Positions 8,014 to 16,688 of a stretch of 64,000 nt of DNA are shown here, one piece after another; within the stretch, counting starts at the first letter, position 1; each line of letters begins with the position of its first letter. Made by a program: the position numbers and the translations under genes. The stretch is from Bacillus sp. PK3_68 (GTDB taxonomy: Bacteria > Bacillota > Bacilli > Bacillales > Domibacillaceae), in contig NZ_NQYC01000001.1 of assembly GCF_003600835.1 (NCBI RefSeq), forward strand, positions 1,692,001-1,756,000, read 5' to 3'. Below the pieces are notes generated by a model. That model saw nothing but the letters and a program-made list of their open reading frames with translations, made no database searches and was not told where the DNA came from.

Positions 8014-8513
8014 TATGGAGACACCACGATTCTATTATCAGTTTGCTTTTCTTCGAAGACTCTGCCGTCATGCTTATATTTCTTCAGCTGGAAATGCGTA
8101 GTGGTAGAAACGACCTCTTCCAGAACTGATAATTTTTCAGAAACAAATCGGGCTACTTCGTTCATTGACTTTCCTTCTACCGTTACCGATAAATCGTAAG
8201 CTCCTGACATTAAATATACGGAACTTACTTCTTTAAACCGGTAAATCCTTTCCGCTGTATCATGAAAGCCCACCCCTCGTTTCGGTGTTACTTTCACATC
8301 AATCATTGCTGTTACCCGCTGATCATCTTCATCTTTAGACCAATCTACAAGAGCTGTATAATGAACAAGCACCCTGGCTTCTTCTAATCTTTTGATCATA
8401 GTTCTTACTTCTTCTTCTTTTTTCCCTATCATCTTACTAATATCAGATGCATTCAGACGAGCATCTTTTTCGAGGATTTCTAGTATCTCTCGTTCGCTAT
8501 TGTCTATTTTCAC
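8013..8513 (-). CDS. alaR: Lrp/AsnC-family regulator AlaR (YugG)
   Basis: A 166-residue Lrp/AsnC protein with an N-terminal winged HTH (residues 1-60, SEREILEILEKDARLNASDISKM) and a C-terminal RAM ligand-binding domain (about 65-145, with VYLMSGAYDLSVTVEG). The family senses amino acids, and in B. subtilis AlaR activates alaT in response to alanine. The start is a GTG (8511-8513) with a strong GGAGG RBS. It is the first gene of the alaR-alaT operon, with a candidate extended -10 (TGCTATAAT) 34 bp upstream. Confidence 0.9.
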   Translation of the reverse strand: MKIDNSEREILEILEKDARLNASDISKMIGKKEEEVRTMIKRLEEARVLVHYTALVDWSKDEDDQRVTAMIDVKVTPKRGVGFHDTAERIYRFKEVSSVYLMSGAYDLSVTVEGKSMNEVARFVSEKLSVLEEVVSTTTHFQLKKYKHDGRVFEEKQTDNRIVVSP

Positions 8514-8546
8514 AACTATTCCTCCAAATTTTCATCAATTATCACA

Positions 8547-8552
8547 ATTATA
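8547..8552 (-). promoter_or_regulatory. Candidate extended -10 box of alaR-alaT
   Basis: On the minus strand TTTGCTATAAT gives a TGnTATAAT extended -10 about 34 bp before the alaR GTG. No strong -35 hexamer is visible, as is common for extended -10 promoters. Confidence 0.5.
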
Positions 8553-8597
8553 GCAAATATGTACCTAATAACACGACCCCTTTTATGTATTTTTATA

Positions 8598-8634
8598 TAA
8601 AAAAACCGGACAGCGCTATTTCGCGCTGTCCGGC
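8598..8634 (-). terminator. Terminator of the lysP-like gene
   Basis: An 11-bp perfect GC-rich stem (CCGGACAGCGC / GCGCTGTCCGG) lies just after the permease stop codon and is followed by seven T residues on the minus strand. Confidence 0.85.
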
Positions 8635-8641
8635 ATATTAT

Positions 8642-10126
8642 TTAGTTATGCTTTTCTTCATCCGCAAAATCAAACTCACATTCTTGAAGCGGAACTACTT
8701 TTGTTTTCTTAATAAATTTATATCCAAACCACAAGAGAAGGAAGAGTGGAATTCCCATATAAGCGGCTACTACACTGCCCCAGTCAATTTTATCAGCAAG
8801 GAACGCCTGGAAGTTTTGAGCAAGAATGACAATTAAGCCTACCACGATAGCAAAAATTGGTCCGAATGGATACCATTTTGCCTTATATGGAAGTTCGTCT
8901 AAAGAATGTCCTTGCGCTAAAAATGCTTTCCGGAAGCGATAATGACTGATAGAGATCCCGAGCCAGAAAATAAAACCTGTAATACCAATAGAGTTCATCA
9001 GCCATACGTATACGATACCATCGCCAAAAATGGATGAGAAAAAGGCAAGCATACCGACCACACATGTTAAGATGATCGCTGCAACAGGCACACCGCGTTT
9101 GTTCAGCTTGGCAAAAAGTTGTGGGGCTTGTCCCTCTTTAGCCATTGAATATAACATACGAGTCGATGCATATAGACTTGAATTTCCGGCAGATAAAACC
9201 GCTGTCAAAACAACAGCATTCATCAATGAAGCAGCAAAGGCAAGTCCGGCTTTTTCAAACACCATTGTAAACGGGCTGACCATAACGTTTTCACTTTGTA
9301 AATTTGGGTTTGTATACGGGATGATAAGCCCGATAACAAAGATCGCCAACACGTAGAAAAGAAGAATTCTCCAGAATACACTTTTAATCGCTTTAGGTAC
9401 ATTTTTCGCTGGGTCTTCACTTTCACCAGCAGCCACACCGACGATTTCTGTTCCTTGAAACGAGAAACCGGCAGCAACGAAAACAATAAACACCCCGAGA
9501 AAGCCACCGGAGAAAGGTGCTTCATCTACGGTGAAGTTTTTAAACCCGATCACTTCGCCACCCATAATACCAAAAATCATTAATAGGCCTACGATAATGA
9601 AAATAATAACAGCGGATACCTTAATGAAAGAAAACCAATACTCTCCTTCTCCGTATCCTTTAACAGATAAATAATTCAAGAGGAAGATAAGAGCTAAGAA
9701 TGACATGCTCCATAACAAGGAAGGACTGTCCGGAAACCAGAACTTCATAATCATTGTGGAAGCGGTTAACTCAGCGGCAATAGTCATGGCCCAGTTAAAC
9801 CAGTACGTCCAACCTAACGCAAATCCAAACGCAGGGTCAACAAACTTTGTCCCGTACGTGCTAAACGCACCGCTAACCGGCATAAAAGCAGACATTTCTC
9901 CTAGACTGGTCATAACGAAGAATACCATGGCCCCGACTAACGCATAAGCAAGTAGGGCTCCTCCAGGACCTGCCGTATGAATCGCGGCACCGCTTCCAAG
10001 AAACAGCCCGGTACCGATTGCCCCACCGATAGAGATCATCGTTAGATGGCGGGACTTTAAGCCTCTCTTTAACTTTTGTTCTTCTTGCCCAGGCTCTGGG
10101 ATGCTGCGCTCTTGTTGTATAGCCAT
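8642..10126 (-). CDS. lysP: Amino acid permease of the APC family, LysP-like
   Basis: A membrane transporter of about 494 residues with twelve hydrophobic segments. It opens with the APC signature RGLKSRHLTMISIGGAIGTG and contains FSFQGTEIVGVAAGESEDP, AVLSAGNSSLYASTRMLYS and a C-terminal KWYPFGPIFA/IDWG segment that closely recalls the lysine permease LysP. Proton-driven lysine import is therefore the best guess, with other basic amino acids possible. The start at 10124-10126 is chosen because AAAGGATTGGAACAT gives a well-placed RBS; an upstream in-frame codon at 10162 has none. No lysine riboswitch (L-box) was recognised in the AT-rich leader. Confidence 0.8.
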   Translation of the reverse strand: MAIQQERSIPEPGQEEQKLKRGLKSRHLTMISIGGAIGTGLFLGSGAAIHTAGPGGALLAYALVGAMVFFVMTSLGEMSAFMPVSGAFSTYGTKFVDPAFGFALGWTYWFNWAMTIAAELTASTMIMKFWFPDSPSLLWSMSFLALIFLLNYLSVKGYGEGEYWFSFIKVSAVIIFIIVGLLMIFGIMGGEVIGFKNFTVDEAPFSGGFLGVFIVFVAAGFSFQGTEIVGVAAGESEDPAKNVPKAIKSVFWRILLFYVLAIFVIGLIIPYTNPNLQSENVMVSPFTMVFEKAGLAFAASLMNAVVLTAVLSAGNSSLYASTRMLYSMAKEGQAPQLFAKLNKRGVPVAAIILTCVVGMLAFFSSIFGDGIVYVWLMNSIGITGFIFWLGISISHYRFRKAFLAQGHSLDELPYKAKWYPFGPIFAIVVGLIVILAQNFQAFLADKIDWGSVVAAYMGIPLFLLLWFGYKFIKKTKVVPLQECEFDFADEEKHN

Positions 10127-10390
10127 ATGTTCCAATCCTTTCTCATTGTTGGCTGACTTCAAAAAAATTGCTATTTTTTCACAAAACCTTTAAAGATATT
10201 GTAATAAACTTTTATATTTCTGAAAAGCATTATTTTTTAGAGTTATAGACTCTCCACCTCCTTGGAATTACTTTTCCAAAATATGAAATAATTATTTTTC
10301 CATTCATTTCCCCTTCTATAAACGTCTTTCGAGAAGAAAAGATAATTTTATTTCTTTGGTATTATCGACAAAACATTATATATTTTTATA

Positions 10391-10654
10391 TTACAACTCA
10401 CAAGAATCTTCATTTTTTATTTGCAGCAATTGTTCTGCTACCTTTTGACAACTTTCCACCGAAAGTGGCTTTTCAAATGAAAATTCATAAATTTCTTTAA
10501 TTCTTTGCGTTAACGCTTCCTTATCGTCCAATTGATGCACAGCTTGAATCGCATCAGCCACTTCTGTATCGTAAAAATCGCCGCCTTCTTTAAATGGATC
10601 CCATTCACGGAGAATGCGGTCAAACTTTCTATTTGCTTCAATGTCCTTATTCAT
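10391..10654 (-). CDS. yugE: YugE-like DUF1871 protein
   Basis: A small acidic helical protein of 87 residues with the DUF1871 pattern: WDPFKEGGDFYDTEVADAI, then a helix ending in IYEFSFEKPLSVESCQKVAEQLL. No catalytic motif or membrane segment is visible and the function is unknown. In B. subtilis yugE lies beside patB, as here, and the two genes are divergent. A good RBS (AAGGAGGCATCAGAAAAT) precedes the ATG. Confidence 0.8.
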   Translation of the reverse strand: MNKDIEANRKFDRILREWDPFKEGGDFYDTEVADAIQAVHQLDDKEALTQRIKEIYEFSFEKPLSVESCQKVAEQLLQIKNEDSCEL

Positions 10655-10753
10655 ATTTTCTGATGCCTCCTTAAATAAAAAGACAAATCATTGCCCTTTT
10701 TTCTAAAAATAATTTAACATGATTATATATTACTTGTCAGGATGGTGAAGATT

Positions 10754-11920
10754 ATGAGTAGATTTGATCGAGTTATTAACCGTACAGGTACAAACGCTGT
10801 AAAATGGGACAATATAAAAGCTGTCTTTGGTGTAGAGGACGCACTTCCCATGTGGGTAGCCGATATGGACTTTGAGGCACCCGATGCCGTCAAAAAAGCC
10901 GTTGTTGAGCAAGCCGAGCATGGCATATACGGTTATACAGCTATTCCGAATTCTATGAAAGAAGCCATAAAAAACTGGATGGCTAATCGGCACTCTTGGG
11001 AAATTGATACAGACTGGCTGTTATTCAATCAAGGTGTCGTTCCATCACTCGGCACAGCTATACAAGCATTTACCGATCTGGGAGATTCGGTCTTACTGCA
11101 ATCACCGGTTTATACACCGTTCTTCGATATGATCGAACGCAACGGCCGGCTTGTCGTTAACAGTGAACTCATCTTGCGTGATAATCGCTATGAAATAGAC
11201 TTTGCGGATTTAGAAGAGAAGCTATCGCGCGCAGAGGTAAAGATGTTCTTACTGTGCAGTCCCCATAACCCCGGCGGCCGTGTCTGGACAAAAGAAGAGC
11301 TTACAACGATCGCTGAGCTTTGTCAAAAACACAAGGTGCTCATCGTTTCCGATGAAATACATAGCGATTTAACAGCTCAGCCGTATAAGCATATACCGAT
11401 TGCTTCTATTCGCAAAGAATATGAATCCATAATCGTTACGTGTATTGCACCAAGCAAAACATTTAATTTAGCCGGCCTTCAGACTTCTTCCATGATCGTA
11501 CCTAATCGCGAGCTGCGGGCTAAGCTGCAGAAGGTTCTTGCTAAGCAAGGCTTTTTCTCACTCAATATGATAGGCATCGCTGCTACAGAAGCTGCCTACC
11601 GCGAAGGCGGCCCATGGCTTGACGAAGCGATTGAATACATTCGCAGCAATGTTCGGCTTGTGAAGGAATTTATCGATCGAGAGCTGCCAGAATTAACAGT
11701 TATCGAACCGGAAGGAAGCTATTTAGTCTGGATCGACTGTCGCAAGCTAGGGCTGAGCGATGACGAGTTAATGAAAAAAATCCTTTTAAAAGGAAAACTC
11801 GCTCTCGGACAAGGCTCTAAATACCGAAGCGGTGGAGAAGGGTTCATGCGTATGAATGTAGCCTGCCCGCGTTCAATTGTGGAGGACGGATTGCAACGAT
11901 TAAAAGCAGCCCTTTCTTAA
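10754..11920 (+). CDS. patB: PatB/MalY-type cystathionine beta-lyase
   Basis: A fold-type I PLP enzyme of 388 residues that cleaves cystathionine or cysteine conjugates (C-S lyase activity). It begins with the family signature LPMWVADMDFEAPDAV. Later come GYTAIP, LCSPHNPGGRVW, IVSDEIHSDL (cofactor Asp) and APSKTFNLAGLQTS with the PLP lysine. A C-terminal GGEGFMRMNVACPR binds the substrate carboxylate. The start at 10754 (MSRFDRV) is preferred over 10742 because AGGATGGTG then lies at a usable distance. Next to yugE, as in B. subtilis; kinB, which follows patB there, is missing. Confidence 0.9.
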   Translation: MSRFDRVINRTGTNAVKWDNIKAVFGVEDALPMWVADMDFEAPDAVKKAVVEQAEHGIYGYTAIPNSMKEAIKNWMANRHSWEIDTDWLLFNQGVVPSLGTAIQAFTDLGDSVLLQSPVYTPFFDMIERNGRLVVNSELILRDNRYEIDFADLEEKLSRAEVKMFLLCSPHNPGGRVWTKEELTTIAELCQKHKVLIVSDEIHSDLTAQPYKHIPIASIRKEYESIIVTCIAPSKTFNLAGLQTSSMIVPNRELRAKLQKVLAKQGFFSLNMIGIAATEAAYREGGPWLDEAIEYIRSNVRLVKEFIDRELPELTVIEPEGSYLVWIDCRKLGLSDDELMKKILLKGKLALGQGSKYRSGGEGFMRMNVACPRSIVEDGLQRLKAALS

Positions 11921-11929
11921 TCAAAAGAT

Positions 11930-11962
11930 AAAAAGAGATGCCTAAGTTGGCATCTCTTTTTC
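11930..11962. terminator. Bidirectional terminator between patB and queE
   Basis: The perfect stem AAAAAGAGATGCC / GGCATCTCTTTTT lies between the convergent patB and queE stop codons, with U-tracts for both directions. Confidence 0.85.
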
Positions 11963-11964
11963 TA

Positions 11965-12687
11965 TTATACACCTTGCTTATTCCCCCACACAAACGTATG
12001 AAGCTGCGGCAAAACGCGCACATTTTTCCATTCTGGATCCGGCATTACTTTGTTAATAAGCCACTCATACCGGCTCACTAAATAAGGCAAAAGGTTACCC
12101 GGATTCTGTTCTTGCAAACGATCATTTCCGACTTGCAAAAAGAATGGTAAATTCGGATAGAGCCGGTGGACACTTTTCGCAAATGCTAAGTCTTTCTCAT
12201 CAAAAATAACAAGCTTTAAGCTGACAGCTTTTTCTTTCTCTATTAAACGTTCAATAATGAAGGATAATTTCTCAAAATCTGTTTCCATCCCTGAGCTGGG
12301 CGGCTTGGGAGAAATCGTTAAATCATCGATCTTATAAAACCAGTCCTGCCAACGACTCCCCTGTGTTTCAAGAGCTGTTTGAATACCCTTCTCATTCAAT
12401 TTAGCCAGCAAATCATCTATTTGTGGCAACAGCGCTGGATTGCCACCGGAGATCGTGACGTGATCAAACGTATCTCCTCCTATTCTGACAAGCTCTTCCC
12501 AAACTTCCTCAGCGGTTAATAGCTGAATTTGTTCTTTGGCGGAACCATCCCATGTAAATGCAGAATCACACCAGGCACAACGATAGTCGCAGCCAGCTGT
12601 CCTCACAAACATCGTCTTGCGGCCTACTACCGCTCCTTCGCCTTGCACAGTCGGCCCGAATATTTCTAATACAGGAATCTTTCTCAT
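11965..12687 (-). CDS. queE: 7-carboxy-7-deazaguanine synthase
   Basis: A radical SAM enzyme of 240 residues that converts 6-carboxytetrahydropterin to 7-carboxy-7-deazaguanine in queuosine precursor synthesis. The 4Fe-4S motif is CDYRCAWC (Cys33, Cys37, Cys40). It is preceded by EIFGPTVQGEG and followed by TISGGNPAL, the SAM-binding glycine motif. The ATG at 12685-12687 is chosen from the family N-terminus and an AGAGGA RBS. It overlaps the queD stop by four bases (ATGA), which implies translational coupling. It is the third gene of queC-queD-queE under a preQ1 riboswitch. Confidence 0.93.
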   Translation of the reverse strand: MRKIPVLEIFGPTVQGEGAVVGRKTMFVRTAGCDYRCAWCDSAFTWDGSAKEQIQLLTAEEVWEELVRIGGDTFDHVTISGGNPALLPQIDDLLAKLNEKGIQTALETQGSRWQDWFYKIDDLTISPKPPSSGMETDFEKLSFIIERLIEKEKAVSLKLVIFDEKDLAFAKSVHRLYPNLPFFLQVGNDRLQEQNPGNLLPYLVSRYEWLINKVMPDPEWKNVRVLPQLHTFVWGNKQGV

Positions 12688-13121
12688 TGGAAATCCTCTT
12701 TTTGCGGCCGGAATACCACGTAACTTGTCGGTGTTTCTCTCAGAAATACTTGGATACAACGCGGTTTATTCGGCAATTTATTCAACGATTCCTGAATAAC
12801 CTCCCAGAACTTTCTTGCGACTACTTCGGTCGTTGGAAAATCGTTCGGGTCCATTTCGTTGAATAAGGCATCTTCATTTAAAACTGTATGGTCAAAGCGT
12901 TTATGAATTAAATTCTTGATAGCCTGAAAATTGACTAAAAAACCGGATTCATTTAAATCATTGCCGACAACAGTTACATTGGCAAAATACGTATGGCCAT
13001 GCAGACGGCGGCATGCTCCTGCTTCTTCATGAGGCACGTAATGCGCCGCGGCAAATTGGAAGTCTTTATTTAGTTCATAACGATAAGCGTGCATAGGCGC
13101 CGGATAAATTTGCTGCATCAT
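12684..13121 (-). CDS. queD: 6-carboxy-5,6,7,8-tetropterin synthase (tetrahydropterin synthase)
   Basis: A 145-residue PTPS-fold enzyme converting dihydroneopterin triphosphate to 6-carboxytetrahydropterin. The zinc histidines are His27 (FAAAHYVPH) and His41/His43 (LHGHTY), and Cys37 in GACRR is the catalytic cysteine of the bacterial subgroup. The [12 protein letters not shown] segment near the C-terminus includes the conserved pterin-binding Glu region. The gene overlaps both neighbours by four bases (ATGA), so queC, queD and queE form a coupled operon. Confidence 0.93.
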   Translation of the reverse strand: MMQQIYPAPMHAYRYELNKDFQFAAAHYVPHEEAGACRRLHGHTYFANVTVVGNDLNESGFLVNFQAIKNLIHKRFDHTVLNEDALFNEMDPNDFPTTEVVARKFWEVIQESLNKLPNKPRCIQVFLRETPTSYVVFRPQKEDFQ

Positions 13122-13779
13122 CTGGACCCTGCCTCCTTTTTCGCCAAATACTTATTTAAACCATTTTGGCGGAGTTTACATGCCGGACATTCGCCGCAAC
13201 CGCTCCCTTTTATCCCGTTATAGCAAGTGAGCGTACGTTCTCTTACATACTCAAACGCGCCAAGCTCATCAGCTAATTCCCATGTTTCCGCTTTGTCCAG
13301 CCACATGAGCGGCGTATGGATAACGAATGAATAATCCATGGATAAGTTTAATGTCACATTCAATGACTTAATGAATACATCCCGGCAGTCTGGATAACCG
13401 CTGAAATCCGTTTCACACACACCTGTGATAATATGACGGGCATCGTATTGCTTAGCAAGTACTGCAGCAAAGGATAAAAACAACAGGTTGCGACCTTCGA
13501 CGAAGGTGGAAGGCGGCTCTCCCTCTTTTTCTGTAATGTCTATATCCCCCGGGTCAACGCATTAGGGGCAAGCTGGTTTAATAAAGACATATCTAAAATG
13601 TGATGCGGTATATTTAAATCCTTGGCAATGTCAGCGGCACATTCTAATTCCAGGCGGTGACGCTGTCCATAATCAAATGTAACGGCAATGACTTCGTCAA
13701 AACGTTCTTTCGCCCAAAATAAACAAGTCGTACTGTCCTGACCGCCACTGAATACAACTACTGCTTTTTCTTTCCCCAT
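13118..13779 (-). pseudogene. queC: 7-cyano-7-deazaguanine synthase, frameshifted in a G run
   Basis: QueC makes preQ0 from 7-carboxy-7-deazaguanine using ATP and ammonia. The first part (from the ATG at 13777-13779, RBS AAGAGGAAAG) has the PP-loop [12 protein letters not shown] and runs to [13 protein letters not shown], then meets a TAG. The second part continues in another frame with [42 protein letters not shown] and the zinc cluster CGECPACKL. The break is at the C5 run 13546-13550 (G5 in coding sense); six G restore TRGDIDIT and a full protein of about 220 residues. No other damage is seen, so a sequencing under-call or a very recent deletion is likely. It is the first gene of the queCDE operon. 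Confidence 0.9.
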
Positions 13780-13864
13780 CTTTCCTCTTCCTTTCTTCTT
13801 TTCCTTTGAAAGAAGAAAGAGATTCAAGAACTGTGACTCTAAATAACCTTTTTTCAGGCAATAG

Positions 13865-13891
13865 AAAAAAACCTTCTAGACATAGACAGGC
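13865..13891 (-). terminator. Expression-platform terminator of the preQ1 riboswitch
   Basis: On the minus strand the bulged stem CCT-G-TCTA / TAGA-AGG is followed by seven T residues, directly 3' of the riboswitch and before queC. This suggests control by premature termination. Confidence 0.7.
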
Positions 13892-13898
13892 TTTTCTC

Positions 13899-13931
13899 TT
13901 AGTTTTTTATAGAGGGAGTTCGCGAACCTCT
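13899..13931 (-). promoter_or_regulatory. preQ1-I riboswitch aptamer
   Basis: On the minus strand the 33-nt element begins AGAGGTTCGCGAACTCCC and ends CTATAAAAAACTAA. This matches the class I preQ1 aptamer: a short P1 stem (GAGG/CCTC), a C-containing loop and the A-rich 3' tail that forms the H-type pseudoknot. It lies about 120 nt before the queC ATG with a terminator in between. Binding of preQ1 is expected to shut off queCDE. Confidence 0.9.
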
Positions 13932-14016
13932 CCTGCCTAAAGCAGAATTCTTCCTTTTATTCTGATACACTATAACACACATTGGCCAAAATGAAAAACA
14001 TACAGCAAGTGCCTCG

Positions 14017-14205
14017 TTATTTTTTCATTTCACTATATTTTTTGTTAACTTTCTCTTCCTCTTTTTTGGAGATCCTCCGAAAATACAGAAAGACAGCTAC
14101 AGCGGCTGCCGTAAAAATTGCCATTGAAATAACTGCGGGAATATATTCCGTCTTATCCTCCGGGAAATATAAAAAGAACATTCCCAATATAAATGATTGC
14201 AGCAC
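14017..14205 (-). CDS. Small single-pass or double-pass membrane protein, unknown
   Basis: A 62-residue protein starting at a GTG (14203-14205) with AAAGGAGA seven bases upstream. It has two hydrophobic stretches (LQSFILGMFFLYF and AVISMAIFTAAAVAVFLYF) followed by a strongly basic and acidic tail (RRISKKEEEKVNKKYSEMKK). A longer in-frame reading from 14328 has no RBS and was not used. The family was not recognised. It lies between the PPIase gene and the que operon on the same strand and may share a transcript with the PPIase. Confidence 0.55.
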   Translation of the reverse strand: MLQSFILGMFFLYFPEDKTEYIPAVISMAIFTAAAVAVFLYFRRISKKEEEKVNKKYSEMKK

Positions 14206-14361
14206 GATTCCGTCTCCTTTCACTGTAAAAACAGCAAATTCTTCAATCCAGTGCCTTCTTTCATTATAGCAATTTCTCTTTTCCAAACCAACCGCTCCCA
14301 CAAAATAAGACGAACTGATTGCCATCAATTCGCCTTCTCTCTCTAAACTCTGTGTGTTGAT

Positions 14362-15089
14362 TTAGTTAATTACTGTAACCTTTTCAATCACTACATCTTC
14401 CTTCGGCTTGTCCTGTGCGCCAGTTGGTATGCTAGCAATTGTATCGACAACATCCATGCCCTCCACCACTTGTCCAAACACAGTGTGACGGAAGTCAAGC
14501 CATGGTGTTCCTCCATTTTGCATGTAGAAGTCTGTCACTTCCTGAGGATATCCTGCTTTTTCCATTTGCTCTTTAAAGCCTGGGTCCATCTTGCTGTTTT
14601 GCACGATAAAGAACTGGCTGCCATTCGTATTGGGACCAGCATTAGCCATTGAGAGAGCTCCCCTGAAATTGAACAATTGCTGAGAGAACTCATCTTCGAA
14701 GGCCTGACCGTAGATGCTTTCGCCCCCTGTTCCTGTTCCTTGCGGGTCTCCCCCTGGATCATGAAATCAGGAATGACACGGTGAAAGATCAGTCCGTCAT
14801 AATAACCATTTTGGCTATGAGTAACGAAGTTTTCAACCGTTTTGGGAGCTTGTTCAGGAAACAATTTAATTTTAATTGTTCCTTTATTTGTTTTCATTTC
14901 AACAAGCTTTTCATTCTCTGCTACTTCTGCTGTGAATTGTGGATAACTCATTTTCTTATCTCCTTCCTGTTCTTTCCCAATCTTCGCTGCTGGCTTTAAA
15001 GGTTCTGAAGAGGCCTTTTCCGATTCTTTGTTACAGCCAGCAAGCAAGAGAAGGAATGCTGCGAATGTGATGAAAATCAAACGATACAT
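14362..15089 (-). pseudogene. Cyclophilin-type peptidyl-prolyl isomerase lipoprotein, frameshifted in a G run
   Basis: The N-terminus has a lipoprotein signal (FLLLLAGC, lipid-attachment Cys19) and then a cyclophilin domain: [34 protein letters not shown]. After that the frame is lost. The correct continuation ([54 protein letters not shown]) follows in another frame. The break is at the C5 run 14750-14754 (G5 in coding sense); six G would give [11 protein letters not shown] and an intact protein of about 240 residues. The enzyme would assist folding outside the membrane. As in queC, only one base is missing from a homopolymer, so an assembly error is the simplest explanation. Confidence 0.88.
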
Positions 15090-15210
15090 CCTCTCACCTC
15101 TGCCTTTTCTACTTTAACTGATTGCTAAAAAAAAATCACCTGCTATCCCCCGTATTTCTTTCATCCAAAGATTCTGATAGAGTGAAGAGAGCAGAGGAGG
15201 GTAAAAAACT

Positions 15211-15606
15211 ATGATAAAAACAGGAGATATTGTAACTGCTTTTTATAAAACAGGAAAATATATTGGGGAAGTCAGCGATTCTCACCCAGACAGCTATACA
15301 GTTAAAATACTGGCTGTGCTGCGTCATCCTGCCCAAGGAGACCTTCATCACCCCAAGCAAGTAGATGTGCCTTTTTTCCATGAAAGAAAGGCGCTTGCCT
15401 ATACAGAACGAGCCAACATTCCAGCATCAACCGTTAAGCATTATGAAGGAAGCATTCCCGATTACAATGAATCACTGAAGGAGGCCGTCACTGCGCTCAA
15501 AAGCAGGCTAGAACAAGAAGACAGCGAGTTTTCCAAAAAGAGCCTTATGTCGCTACAAGCAGTTCAGAGAGAGTATGAGCTGATGTATAACATTGCTTGG
15601 ACTTAA
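15211..15606 (+). CDS. kapB: Kinase-associated protein KapB
   Basis: A 131-residue protein matching KapB: VTAFYKTGKYIGEV, the diagnostic VLRHPAQGDLHHPKQ-type segment and DVPFFHERKALAY. In B. subtilis KapB is needed for the sporulation kinase KinB to signal to the phosphorelay. Although called a lipoprotein there, this one shows no signal peptide or lipobox. The start has a GGAGGG RBS. kinB is not beside it: upstream on the other strand are the PPIase and que genes. Its stop overlaps the convergent kapD stop by three bases, so there is no room for a terminator between them. Confidence 0.9.
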   Translation: MIKTGDIVTAFYKTGKYIGEVSDSHPDSYTVKILAVLRHPAQGDLHHPKQVDVPFFHERKALAYTERANIPASTVKHYEGSIPDYNESLKEAVTALKSRLEQEDSEFSKKSLMSLQAVQREYELMYNIAWT

Positions 15607-16217
15607 GCCATGCGGTTAAGCAATTGTGAGAAGTCAACGAGGTCGCCGATTGTCGGCGGCTTTGACTTTTTCATATAAGCCTTGTCTTTTTCAACGAGAT
15701 TGTAAATATGATAAGTAGTAAGAGCATCGTCTAGTGCTCGATGATGCTTGCCTGTCCCTTCCTTGCCGTATTCTTGTACCGCCTTCCATAGCCCAGTCTG
15801 ATTGCGGTCACCGAAAAAGGTTTTGTACTCCATTGATAGGTCAATAAATTGTCCTCTTAGCGGAAAAACAAGTCCTGCTTCCTCACAGTTTCTTCTCAAT
15901 ACCTTCATATCCATATTGCCCCACGTAATAACGGAATGGCTGTCGGTTCCGCTTAATTCTGCGAGTAAACAAACTAGCTCCTGAAGAGACATCCCCTCGT
16001 CCACCTGCTTTTGTTCAATATGGAGAAAACGCTTGCATCTTTCAGTTAACTTAGGAAAAGCAGAGGGTTTTATATAAGAAGAAAAGGTATAAATAATTCT
16101 CTCTCCTTCAGCAATCACTATGCCGGCTTCAATAATTTCTGGATAAAACCCTTTTGCTGTTAACCCGGCATCCGGCATCGAAAATTCAAAATCAATGAAA
16201 AAGAACTTCTTACTCAC
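15603..16217 (-). CDS. kapD: KapD, DEDDh 3'-5' exonuclease-like sporulation inhibitor
   Basis: A 204-residue DnaQ-fold protein with the exonuclease motifs in order: Exo I FFFIDFEFSMP (Asp8, Glu10), Exo II region ITWGNMDMKVLRR, and Exo III HHRALDDALTTYHIY. All metal-binding acidic residues appear to be present, so nuclease activity is plausible. In B. subtilis KapD inhibits the KinA route to sporulation. The start is a GTG at 16215-16217 with a strong GGAGGAGG RBS; the in-frame TTG at 16235 overlaps that RBS. It is convergent with kapB. Confidence 0.9.
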   Translation of the reverse strand: MSKKFFFIDFEFSMPDAGLTAKGFYPEIIEAGIVIAEGERIIYTFSSYIKPSAFPKLTERCKRFLHIEQKQVDEGMSLQELVCLLAELSGTDSHSVITWGNMDMKVLRRNCEEAGLVFPLRGQFIDLSMEYKTFFGDRNQTGLWKAVQEYGKEGTGKHHRALDDALTTYHIYNLVEKDKAYMKKSKPPTIGDLVDFSQLLNRMA

Positions 16218-16688
16218 AAAAACCTCCTCCTTCAACCAAAATAGCTATTTATTTTACCTTAATTTATTTTATTATAATCTCTAGCCAATCATGATGTATA
16301 TAATGGCTTGATTCCGTATTCTTAAAGTTTCTCCTGCTAGACAGGAGGCCTACAAGACTATTGTACTTACTTTCCACTCTTTATAAAAGCCCCGGCAAAC
16401 AAATAAAAATGAATCATACGGCTCCTTTTGACAATTTGCAACGCCAATAGACGAACAGAAATGCGCTTATCATGCTTTTCCCTTACCTTTTAAAAAAAAT
16501 CTTTGCTGCTTTTTATTTCTTAAGTTAGTAGATTTATACCAGTTCATCCGGGCCTCTCAGATTTTCCTATTTTTCTCATGATATCCTCTTTCTAAATTGC
16601 CCTCTTTCGATTATGATGATGAAAGGATTATTTTTTACTTGTTTTTCCACAAGTATAACAAACTAGAAAGAAGAAGGCGGTTTAGGGA
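16218..16688. other. Intergenic region kapD-pbpD
   Basis: No gene was found in these roughly 470 bases. There is a hairpin CTCCTG/CAGGAG near 16332-16348 without a T tract. A dyad ACTTGT (16637-16642) and ACAAGT (16649-16654) abuts TATAAC at 16654-16659, which may be the -10 of pbpD, so the dyad could be an operator. No other structure was recognised. Confidence 0.4.

Noticed and set aside
10127-10390. Lysine riboswitch before the LysP-like gene
   Set aside because: The leader is very AT-rich and none of the conserved L-box segments was found.
13540-13560. Programmed -1 frameshift in queC
   Set aside because: The site lacks a proper slippery heptamer and downstream structure, and the same kind of one-base loss occurs in three other genes.
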